DNA of 64,000 nt from Nicotiana tabacum (taxonomy: Eukaryota > Streptophyta > Magnoliopsida > Solanales > Solanaceae): contig NC_134093.1 in NCBI RefSeq assembly GCF_000715075.1, forward strand, positions 98,564,826 to 98,628,825, given 5' to 3'. A model generated the notes under the pieces. It was not told the DNA's origin, did no database searches, and worked only from the letters and a program-made list of their open reading frames with translations. The position numbers and the translations under genes were made by a program. This document shows, piece after piece, positions 47,290 to 57,060 of the stretch (positions within the stretch are counted from its first letter, which is position 1; every line of letters starts with the position of its first letter).

Positions 47290-48160
47290 AAAAAGTTAAT
47301 ACCCACGGTCAGTTATCATGAAAATTTGATTTTTACTTTGTTCATTTAAATTTTACTAACCATTTTAGATGATAGGCAAAAAGCTAGTACATACCAAATG
47401 ATGACATTAGACCCAATAGACATGTGAAATACTTAATTATACTCGGTCTAGGTTACAACATTTATGATGGCAAAGGGTTAAGAAGTCATCATATAAAAAA
47501 TTACCTCCAAGCCCCATACGTATTTCCTTTTTCAGGAAAATGATCAAAAGTAAGGAGTTGATCCAGTGTTCGAGATCTCGTGCTTCAATGCTCAAACACT
47601 AGGGGGACTATACATATGGAAGAGTACGCAAGGAAAGAAGATGTACACCACAAAATCATAGCTTAGCCAGAGAGTTAAAACCTTGAAGAAAGTGTCAAGT
47701 TCAAGTCTGCAGAAAGAATGGGCAATGGAGAGTTAACAAATCCTAAAACATGCTCCCACGAGCTTCTAGGTTAAGGCCATAGATTTAATCACCGGAAAAT
47801 GTACCCGTATTTGTAAACCTTCTGTAAAGAAAGTAGTTATGAAAATGTTGTACACGATTACTTATTTGAAAGTTCAAAAAATAAAAATTCTTCAAATTAC
47901 TTCATGTTTCATATCTTTGCACCAATATGAAGATGAGACGACATCTTCATCATTGTTGTTAATATAAAAGGGCCATATTTTATAAAAGACCCGTGCATAT
48001 TGAAGGTGCGGTTTACTATAGCATTTTTAATGCAAGTGTAAGCTCAAAAACTAAAGAGCAAAAAGCATAGCATGCAATAAGAAGATATTTATATCAAATC
48101 CCTAATAAACAGGAAAGGGAAAATCTCCCAGAAATTACTCAAAATACAAAAGGAGAGAGT
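47290..48160 (+). other. Tat-lineage region between pol and the antisense ORF
   Basis: About 870 bp of AT-rich sequence with no ORF of note. A purine run CTAGGGGGA at about 47600 resembles a polypurine tract but no LTR follows it. Otherwise I see nothing. Confidence 0.5.
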
Positions 48161-48922
48161 TTCAACAAAAACCAAGTCAATTCACTTTCACAACTTGAGG
48201 GATCAACTTGAGAAGACGAAGGTTGAATATCATCTTCACCAGTTGTAAGTCCATCGCCATCACTTTTAGAACCTTCATCCTCGGGTGTTGAGAAGCTTTG
48301 ACGTTGCTGACTTTATTCAATCACTTCTTTAGCCTTTGCAATTTCAGTATTATGGTCAAAACCCTCCTGGCTAGCTTCAGTTAGAGTCTCAAAACGGGTG
48401 TTCAAGAAAGCCCAACTAACATCAAGTGTCAACTTGTCTTCAAGAGCCTCATATCCTTCTCCCACTACTCTTTAACCCTCATCTCTTTTTTCTCTGCTTC
48501 TGAAGCTTCATAAGATACCTTCAAAGGAGTAAGAGAACTCTCAAGGAACTGAATCTTGTCCAATTAGGTACGGAGGTCTTCTTGATCTTGGGTGAGCATC
48601 TGTACGAAGTGACCCACATATACCTCTTTCTAGTTAAGGAGCTTTTTCAAGATTCTTATTTCTTCAGTTGCCTTGGAGTGCTGCTCAGCGAAGGAGGATT
48701 CCAATCTGTCCTTGTCTTTTTCAACTTGATTAGAGGAAGCTTTTAAAATCTCTAGTTTGGCGATGGTTGTCTTAAGTTGTTATTCCAAAGCTCCCTTTTC
48801 CTCAGCAAGAACATTTTTCTCCAGTTGAAGACCTTCGAATTGCTCCTTCCAATTATCAACCTTGGTGTGCAACTCAATGACCTGCTGATCCGTCCAAGAA
48901 ATCCTTCTCATAAGCTCCATAC

Positions 48923-49008
48923 CTGTCAAATTGATCTATAAAAAGACAAGGAAAGGGAGTTACAAACATGAAAGGAAGGGATGGAAAGTAAAAAAAGTAA
49001 AAATATAC
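48923..49008 (-). other. Predicted 86-bp intron in the antisense ORF
   Basis: On the minus strand CTCAAG|GTATAT starts it and a T-rich stretch ending TTTGACAG|GT ends it. The flanking exons both read as protein, but joining them needs a frame shift, so either an indel has occurred since or the real sites differ slightly. Confidence 0.45.
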
Positions 49009-50643
49009 CTTGAGTGAGGAATGTATAATATCATTCATCAAAGTCAAGGAACTGTGGGACTCAAGCTTCTTCCTTTCCACGGGACCAAGTAGTGGTTTTA
49101 ATCATACAACGACTTGACTAGTTTTCTTCAATAAATTTCAACCATCGGGGACTTCAATTAAAACTTTCTTCACACCCCATCTACCGTTAGAAGGCTCAGC
49201 ATCTTCATGAAAAGTAGCGACAGAGACATCAACTGGGGCGGCTATAGGTAGGGAAGTAGGAGAAACATGAGGATTGGCAGCGGGGTAACTAATTTCATCA
49301 GAAGAGAGGCAAGTGGTGGCTCTTCTAAAATAGGACCAAATTCTTCTTCACTCTCAAAGCCTTAGGCAAAGAGTCTGTCAATAGGACTTGGGGGGGGGGT
49401 TATCAAAATGACCAACATCTTCATCAGAGATGTCCAAGTGGACACTCTCTGGCTCATCAACAAGGCTAAAAGGAATAGAACTTAGAGGGGGGTCTTGACA
49501 AACTTGGGCTTCATCATCTGAAACCATGCACCTTTCGACTCGTGGTTTCCTCACTAAGGAATCTTCTTCAACATCCTCTTCATATTCAGAGCCACGGGAT
49601 TCAGCATTCTTTCTCTTGGAGGAAGACACACTTAAAATTTGCTCCTGTGTAGAGCTTACAGAAAGCCTAGCAGAAGAAACAGAAGCGGGGCTGGTGCCAC
49701 GAATGGCAAACCCCAAAAAAATGGCAAAAGAAAAAAATATCAAAAGAAAAGAAAATGATGAACAAAGAGAAGGAAAATCATGAGGATAAAAATTTACTGT
49801 GAGTATTCACTTTCCATCCAAATTTCGGTGAGAGAAATTTCCAAGATCTCTTATTCATGGGAGCAACATTCAATATTTTTTCTACCCAATCACATAAGTC
49901 AGAAATTTCTGCAGAGACTTCCATGGTTGCTGAAAAATATAAACATACACATATGTGAAGAAAATTATAATGTCAAGGAAAGCAATGAAATAAGAGGAAA
50001 AAATACTTACGTGCAAAGTTTCACTTTTCAGGAAAGGGTATATTCTCATCACCCACTAAGTCATGAGTGGGGCAACAACAAATCGAGTGTACCAGCAATG
50101 GTCACGATCATCTTTAGGGCTAACTAAAACTCTTTCACTTCTAGCCACGAGGGAGAAAACACCTTCACAAAAAAGTTTTGGAGAATATAGGTGGAGCAAG
50201 TGATGGAAGGTAAAAGGGGCGGAAACTAAGTCTGGAAAGTAACGAAGGCAAGCAACTACCCTCCACACAATTGGGCCTATTTGACCGAGGCAAATATAGA
50301 AATAACGGTAGAATTCAATGATCACGGGATCAATAGGAGGAGTAAACCCTAAGGTAAAGGGGTAGGTACAAATAAAGGAATAACCTTCATGGTAAGAGGT
50401 GCTACTATGATCGACACTAGCTGTCATTACTGAAAAATTTGGTTTCCAGTGATATTCACATCGAACCAAGGAAATGAGTCCTGGAGTAATCAAGATAGGG
50501 TAATGATCATCGGATTTAAGAGAAGCTATGGAAGAAACCTGTTTTCTCATAGCTTCACGATCTGATACAAAAGAAAGTTCTTGTGGGACAATCTCAGAAA
50601 CAATGGGTTCTCGCATGGGTTCGTTATAATCTCCCCCTCTAGA

Positions 50644-50719
50644 GGAAGATCTAGGAGTTAAGGAAGTTCTAGCCCATATCTGGAAGATCTAGGAGTTAAG
50701 AAAGTTCTAGCCCATAGAG
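50644..50719. repeat. Tandem duplication of 38 bp in the antisense ORF
   Basis: Two adjacent units start GGAAGATCTAGGAGTTAA and end TAGCCCATA, with only a few differences. Since 38 is not a multiple of 3 it shifts the reading frame. Confidence 0.9.
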
Positions 50720-51947
50720 AAAGAAGGCTTAGCAGTACTACTTTGAGGAGTAGAACCACGAGTGAAAAATGAACCTAAACTACGTAATCTTCCATGTAAT
50801 GACCCGATCGGTCATTTTGCTTTATAGAACTCGTTCCCCTAAATAAGGCTCCCCGTATGTGCTTTTACTGTTTTATGACTTATGGGGATGGTGAGTTCGG
50901 GATTTAGAAGGGTTCGGGTTGAAATCAGAACACTTCGTTCCTTAGTTGACTTTAAAAAGGCTTAGTATGACTTCGGTCAACATTTTGAGAAAATGAATCC
51001 GGAACTGGGATTTGATGGTTCCAATAGGTTCGTATGATGATTTTGGACTGGGCATATGTTCGAATCAGGTTTTGGACGACCCGAGAATATTTCAGCGTTT
51101 AATAGTGAAAGTTAACTATTTGAAGGTTTTAAAGTTATTTAAATGTGGTTTGGAGTAGGTGTTGGACTAATTGAGGTCCGTTCAGAATTCCGGGCTTGGG
51201 AATAGTTTCGTATGGTGATTTAAGACATGCACGCAAAATTTGGTGTCATTCCGAGTAGTTTAAGCATGTTTCGGCGCATTCGGAGAAGTTTGAAGAATTT
51301 GAAATTTCTAAGTTGAATCAATTTGGTTTGAGGTATAATTCTTAGTTTCGATGTTGTTTTACGCGTTCCAAGGGTTGGAGCTAGTCCGTTTAATTATTTG
51401 AAATTTGTTGGCATGTTCGGGCAGAGCCACGGGGGCCTCAGGAGTTAATCGGACGAGGCTCGGACCAAGTTGGAACTTGGGGGCAACAGCTGAAGCTCCC
51501 AGCTTCTGGTGTAACCGCACCTGCGCATGGACAGCCACAGGTGCGAGCTCGCAGAAGTGAGCCACCAGCCACAGAAGCGGCCAACAAGAGGGCTGCCAGT
51601 GACCGCAGAAGTGGGGAAATGGACCACACCTGCGAAGGCGCAGGTGTGAGGAAGGCAGCGCAGAAGCGGACAGAGGTCGTAGGTGCGACACACGCACCGA
51701 AGAAACGGTCTCGCAGAAGCAAGCCGTTGGTCGTAGAAGCGATGGAGACGGCTAGGAGAAGGATTGCATCTGTGAGGCCCATTCCACAGATGCGGAGCCG
51801 CAGATGCGGTGGTTGAGCCGCATATGTGGAAACCACAGAAGGCAGAACACTTTATTTAATACGGGACTTAGGCATTTTTGCTCATTTCTTACACATTTTG
51901 GGGGCGATTTTGGACCTGGTTAGAGAGGGATTTTCATCAACCAATTG

Positions 51948-51955
51948 AGGTAAGT
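51948..51955 (+). other. Donor-like site 1 in the H 5' LTR
   Basis: AG|GTAAGT, a full-consensus 5' splice site, about 115 bp after the CGC-N-GCG array. It is repeated at 59755-59762 in the 3' LTR. Confidence 0.55.
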
Positions 51956-52350
51956 AATTTCTACTGCATATGAGTTAAATACATAGTTTATGGGTAGATC
52001 ATGACAAGTGTATTAGTGAAAAACCATAGGTTGGATGAAAAACCTAGGGTTTTGGTAAAAATGGTATATAACCACGAAAATGGTTATGGAATTTAGTGAA
52101 AATCATATATTTGAGTTTCATAGGTTATGGGTAATGACTTTCTTTAACCATTTCTGAAATCCAGGCATGTGGGCCCAAGGTAAATTTTAGGAATTCTTCA
52201 ATTGGGGTTGGGTAATCACTTTAATAATTGGGATATGAACTTTCGAGCATGTATTGACTGTTTTCTATATCATTTGACTAGTTTCAAGTCGTTTGGCACT
52301 GAATTTAGAGTTTAAACACAATCTTGTTTCGGAAAGTAGGCTTTATGACG

Positions 52351-52358
52351 AGGTAAGT
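52351..52358 (+). other. Donor-like site 2 in the H 5' LTR
   Basis: AG|GTAAGT, 403 bp after site 1, repeated at 60159-60166 in the 3' LTR. Confidence 0.55.
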
Positions 52359-53579
52359 CTCTATTCTAACCTTGTAATTGGGAATTAACCTCATAGGTAA
52401 ATTTAATTAATATGTGCTTCTATTTGTGGGGCCTACGTACGCATGATGTGACGAGAGTCCGTACGTAGCTACTAATTATGTTTATGTCCGGGTAATTTTA
52501 GGTTTACACCATGCTTTGTTGACACCGTTAATTGATTATGCTTACTAATTATCTTGTATAGAGCTGAGGTTGAGGATTTCAATATTTTAAATGGTTTCCA
52601 GTTAAATTCCTTGTTTAGGAAAGAGTTGAGGGATATTATGATAATTTGAGAAATCTTCGCAAGTATAATCTGCGAGCGGGGTAAATTTCCACTACTCTCA
52701 TGGGAGCGAGCCGTTCGCCTAGGCAGGTTAATAGATGCATCTATGGTTCTTTCCGTTCGACCCTCGGTAGTGCATACAGTATATGTATATGTATGTTGGG
52801 ATCGGGCCGTACGTCCTCGGCATAATTCGTGCGTATTAGTACTGGGAGCTCAAGTATATTTGATATTGCTTCATTGGCTTGAGAGGCTAAATGGTTAAAT
52901 AAGGGAAATTGATTTGGTACTTATTATCGGTGAAAGGATTGTTTATTTATTTCTTGCTTCCGAGTTCTATTGTCATTTATATATTCCATATTTAGTTAGA
53001 ATTTTATACATTTTATTGTTGGCCCATAGTAAGTGTCGAAGTCGACCCCTCGTTACTACTTCTTCGAGGTTAGACTAGATACTTACTGGGTACATGTTCT
53101 TTATGTACCCACGCTACACTTCTACACTGAATGTGCAGGATCTGAGGTAGGTGCATCTGGATATCAGTCCGGCGTGCATCCTTGACTACTACGAGACATT
53201 GCGGTGAGCTGCCTCCCGAGCTTGTTCCGCAGCAGCCGAAGTCTTCCTGTGCTTTATTTTCTGTCTATTTTGTTTCGGACCATAGTGTAGTACTCTTTCG
53301 TATATTCTACTAGTAGCTCATACTCTTGTGACACCAGGTCTTGGAGATTTATGCTAGTAGACACTTGATGGCTTTGGGTTGTTTTACTTATCTCACTTGC
53401 TTTAAAAATTTTGATCTCGCATTCTTATTAAACTCTTACTTCTTATTTATACATAAACTAAAAATCAGCAATTTCAAATCTTTAAAAGTGAGGAACACAG
53501 AGTTAGTTCATGGTTGTCTTGCCTAGCAGTAACGTTGGGCGCCATCACGACCTATAGGAGAAATTGGGTTGTGACAACA

Positions 53580-53597
53580 TGGTATCATAGCACTAGG
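53580..53597 (+). other. Element H primer-binding site (tRNA-Met type)
   Basis: TGGTATCATAGCACTAGG, one mismatch in the first twelve bases from TGGTATCAGAGC, three bases after the LTR. Confidence 0.9.
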
Positions 53598-53688
53598 TTC
53601 ACATACGTCTCACAAGTTATGAGCAGGCCTAATAGAGTCTTGCAGATCGGTGTAGAGACGTTTGTACTTATTCGTGCAGTTGATGTTA

Positions 53689-53719
53689 TACTAAGTGTCT
53701 TTCTCTTATTCTCTCATAG
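53689..53719 (+). other. Branch site, polypyrimidine tract and acceptor directly before gag
   Basis: TACTAAG (53689-53695) is followed by a pyrimidine-rich stretch and CTCTCATAG ending at 53719; the gag ATG begins at 53720. The branch A to AG distance is about 25 bases, within the plant range. Element F keeps the same structure. Confidence 0.6.
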
Positions 53720-55117
53720 ATGGTGAGAACGCGCACGGCGAATGTTCCATACCCGGGAGGAGCTACTCCCCCTATTGCCAGAGACTGAGGCAGAGGCCGG
53801 GGGAGGGCATCGGCCTGAGTTAGGGGGCGAGGACGTCCCAGAGTGCCCCTGCTATACAATCAGCGGATCCAGCAGAGGGTCCTCTTATCAAGGAGCAGGG
53901 TGAGATGCCTACAGTAGAGCCAGCCACAGTGGATTTCATGTCTGCACTGGGATTGCAAGAGGTTATGGGTTGTATGCTACGGTTCATGGATACTATGACC
54001 CAGGTTAGTTTATTTCCAGCACACCCACCCACATCTCAAGCGGGATAGGGAGCACAGACCCCTACTGCTCGGGCTTCTGGGCAAGCAACTGCCGTATAGT
54101 AGACCCCGTGGGCGGAGCCCGGCCAGTGGCAGCAGCCGTAACTGAGCCCAGACCAGCTGCAGTCAGCGAGCCGCAGAAGTTATTGGACAGATGGACTAGG
54201 CTACACCCTCATGTCTTCGGGGGTGAGCTACATGAGGATCGAGCTACATGAGGATCCCTAGGACTTCATTGATCGGTGCAGGGACAGACTGCACAATATG
54301 AGTATATTAGAGTCCCATGGAGTGGATTTCACTACTTTCCAGCTGGAGGGAAGGGCTCGTAGATGGTGGCAGTCATATCTTCTCGGTAGACCAGAAGGTT
54401 CTCCTCCCATGACTTGGGATCAGTTTACATGCCTTCTCTTGGATAAGTATATTCCACCATCCCAGAGGGAAGAGTTGCGATTTTAGTTTGAGCAGCTCCG
54501 ACAGGACCAGATATCAGTGACCGATTATGAGGCAAAATACTCTGAATTGTCTTGCCATGCATTTATGATACTTTCCACTGAGACAGAGAGGGTATAGAGG
54601 TTCGTGGAGATCACTCGGAGGATTGATGGTTATTGTCAGTGGGACCGAGAGCAGATGTTGCGGGACAAGCGGTTCCGTCATTCAGGAGGTTTCAACGATG
54701 CTCCATCTGGGGGCAGAGGTTAGTTTTGGAGAGGTCAGCCGAGCAGGCCTATATGTACAGCACCTCCGGGTAAAAAGGAGGTGTGACAAGTGCGACCCTA
54801 TTTCAGTGCCATGCAAGAGAGTTCTTACCGCCCACCCGCTATTCAGGATTCTTTCAGTGGGTATTCAGGCCATCAGGGTCAGACCTCAAGGTAGCAGTCC
54901 ACCACTCCGAGGGGTTGTTACGAGTGCGGAGATCCAGGCCACATGAAGAGATTTTGTCCCAGACTTCGGGGCAAGGCAGTGCAGCAGGATCAACAGCTGA
55001 TGATTATAGCACCAGTAGCCGCACCTTCAGGGCAAGGCAGTGTAGCAGGATCAACAGCCAAAGATTACAGCACCAATAGTCGCACTAGCCGTCCGGCCGC
55101 CCAGAGGTGGAGACCAG
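53720..55117 (+). pseudogene. gag: Element H gag (broken)
   Basis: ATG at 53720 opens MVRTRTANVPYPGG, then a stop. The Gag core reads DRLHNMSILESHGVDFTTFQ, RARRWWQSYLLGRPEGSPPM, TWDQFTCLLLDKYIPPSQRE (54298-54486), then after a stop DQISVTDYEAKYSELSCHA. The nucleocapsid knuckle CYECGDPGHMKRFC (54916-54957) is a complete C-x2-C-x4-H-x4-C. A 16-bp tandem duplication (54225-54256) and other shifts break the frame. A match to the Ogre-like LTR terminus lies at 54766-54788. Confidence 0.9.
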
Positions 55118-55560
55118 GTGGGTGGGGGCCATCCTAGAGGTGGAGGCCAGGCAGGTGGCGCTCCAGCTAGGTTCTATGCTTTCCCGGCTAGGACAGATGC
55201 GGTGGCCTCAAATGTCGTGATCACAAGTATTATTTCTATCTACGGTAGGGATGCTTCAGTATTATTTGATCCAGGGTCTACCTATACATATGTATCATCT
55301 TTGTTTGCTCATTTCCTGGATGTTCCTCATGAGTCCTTGGGAACTCTTGTTTCTATGTCCACTCCGGTGGGTGATTCTGTTGTTGTGGATCAGGTCTATC
55401 GGTCCTGCATTGTTCATTCTGTGGTTATGAGAGTAGAGCGGATCTTCTACTACTCGATATGACCGACTTTGAGGTTATCCTGGGCATGGACTGGTTATTT
55501 TCATATCATGCCATCCTTGATTGCCATGCCAAGACTATTACCTTGGCGATACCAGAGTTG
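55118..55560 (+). pseudogene. Element H aspartic protease (broken)
   Basis: ASVLFDPGSTYTYVSSLFAH (about 55252-55311) is the active-site segment in the D-P-G-S-T-Y-T-Y form usual for this clade. The frame closes at 55462 and shifts by one; FEVILGMDWLFSYHAILDCH continues from 55468, the usual C-terminal GMDWL motif leading into RT. Confidence 0.9.
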
Positions 55561-56585
55561 CCTAGATTGGAATGGGAGGGCTCGTCTGCCAGCATACCTA
55601 GTCAGATCATCTCTTTTATGAAGGCTCGACACATGGTCGATATGGGTTATTTGGCTTATCTAGATTATGTTCGGGAAACTATAGTGGAGACTCCAGCGAT
55701 TGGTTCAGTACCCGTAGTCCGGGAGTTCTCCGATGTGTTTCCTTCTAATCTTCCAAGTATGCCACTAGATCGTGATATCGATTTCTGCATTGATCTGGCT
55801 CCAGGTACCCAGCCCATATCCATCCCACCGTACCGTATGGCTCCGAAAGAATTGAAGGAGATGAAGGAACAGCTTAAGGAGTTGCTAGATAAGGGGTTCT
55901 TCAGGCTGAGTGCAGTGTTATTTGTGAAGAAGAAAGATGGGTCTATGTGGATGTGCATTGATTACCGCTAATTGAACAAAGTTACCATTAAGAACAAGTA
56001 CCCGTTATCGCGGATTGATGATTTGTTTGACCAGTGCCAGGGTATTCTCTAAGATCGACTTGAGATCGGGGTACCATCCGTTGAAGATTCGGGATTCAGA
56101 TGTTTTGAAGACTGCTTTCCGGACTAGATATGGCCATTACGAGTTTCTAGTAATGTCTTTCGGTTTGACTAATGCCACACCGACGTTTTTGGATTTGATG
56201 AACAGAGTGTCTAGGCCTTATATTGATTCATTTGTCATTGTCATCATTGATGACATTTTGATCTACTCGCTCAGCATGGAGGAGCACGAGCAGCACTTGA
56301 GAGTGGTGCTTCAGACCTTGCGGGAACAGAACCTATACGCTAAGTTGTCCAAGTGTGAGTTTTGGATAGATTCTGTAGCATTATTGTATTCGACGAGGGT
56401 ATTAAGGTGGATCCCAAGAAGATTGAGGCAGTTCAGAGTTGGCCTCGTTCTGCTACGACGATTGAGATCAGGAGCTTCTTGTGGTTAGCAGGTTATTATC
56501 GTCGATTCGTAGAGGGCCTCTCATCTATTGCAGCACCTTTGACTAGGTTTACCTAGAAGGGTGCTCCATTCCGTTGGTCTGATGA
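55561..56585 (+). pseudogene. pol: Element H reverse transcriptase (broken)
   Basis: PYRMAPKELKEMKEQLKELL, then VLFVKKKDGSMWMCIDYR, followed by a TAA (55969-55971) where relatives have a Gln codon. After a small deletion and frame shift: [45 protein letters not shown] with the catalytic D-D pair (about 56237-56269), [20 protein letters not shown]. Another shift precedes [15 protein letters not shown] and the thumb. It is a degraded but complete-length RT. Confidence 0.95.
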
Positions 56586-57060
56586 TTGTGAGGCGAGATT
56601 CCAGAAGCTCAAGACAGCTCTGATTACTGCACTAGTTCTAGTGTTGCCTTCCGGTTCAGGGATGTATACCGTGTATTGTGACGCTTCACGTGTTGGCTTG
56701 GGTTGTGTATTGATGTAGGAGGGGCGAGCTATTGCACATGCTTCACGTCAGCTGAAGCCCCATGAGAAGAATTATCCTGTGCACGATTTAGAGTTGGCCG
56801 ATCTGGAGGCACTATCTTTATAGGGTGTCCTGTGAGGTTTACACTGATCATCGCAGCTTGCAGCATTTGTTCAAGCAAAGGGATCTCAATTTGAGGTAGC
56901 GCAGGTGGCTTGAGTTACTAAAGGACTATGACATTACTATTCTTCATCATCCAAGCAAGGCGAACGTAGTTGCGGATTCCTTGAGCAGAAAGGCGGAGAG
57001 TATGGGTAGCTTGGCATTTATTTCAGTAGAGAAGAGGACATTAGCTTTGGATGTTTAGTC
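56586..57060 (+). pseudogene. Element H RNase H (broken)
   Basis: MYTVYCDASRVGLGCVLM (first catalytic Asp) runs into a TAG, then [20 protein letters not shown] (Glu region). A frame shift follows, then the YTDHRSLQHLF-type region (56837 on) and the [13 protein letters not shown] end near 56970. A single RNase H, unlike the Tat element. Confidence 0.85.

Larger units (their letters stand above)
48161..50794 (-). pseudogene. Antisense ORF of the Tat-lineage element (putative gypsy-type transposase-like protein), broken
   Basis: It runs opposite to gag-pol. The N-terminal part, from the H insertion at 50794 to 50056, includes an open 186 codons (MREPIVSEIVPQELSF...) with GFTPPIDPVIIEFYRYFYIC and QIGPIVWRVVACLRYF, resembling the plant 'putative gypsy-type transposase' domain (recognised from memory). 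Next come an acidic/Ser-rich linker (49743-49378), a short exon ending NDIIHSSLK (49009), a coiled coil rich in Lys, Glu and Leu (about 48900-48480, for example QLEKNVLAEEKGALE with the usual heptad spacing), and a Ser/Asp-rich tail with FLNTRFETLTEASQEGFD. Tat elements such as Grande are known to carry an antisense ORF here. Function unknown. It has stops, a 38-bp duplication, and its 5' end is cut by H. Confidence 0.65.
50795..53576 (+). repeat. Element H 5' LTR (2782 bp)
   Basis: Starts TGTAATGACCCGATCGGTCA and ends GAAATTGGGTTGTGACA. Word array 51510-51835, donors 51948-51955 and 52351-52358, minisatellite-like region about 52690-52840, hairpin 53088-53110 (GGGTACAT...ATGTACCC). It keeps the empty site (TTTAGTTAGAATTTTATA, about 53000) that is occupied in the 3' LTR. 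Confidence 0.95.

Noticed and set aside
47590..47615. Purine run as the Tat polypurine tract
   Set aside because: No LTR-like TG start follows, and the antisense gene lies downstream. The true tract should be beyond element H, outside the window.
49390..49399. Run of 10 G as a functional motif
   Set aside because: It is a single homopolymer in a decayed antisense gene, most simply slippage; the 10-C run at 24375-24384 is similar.
50056..50616. 186-codon minus-strand ORF as a host gene
   Set aside because: Position between Tat integrase and the expected 3' LTR, plus resemblance to the Tat antisense ORF, makes it part of the retrotransposon.
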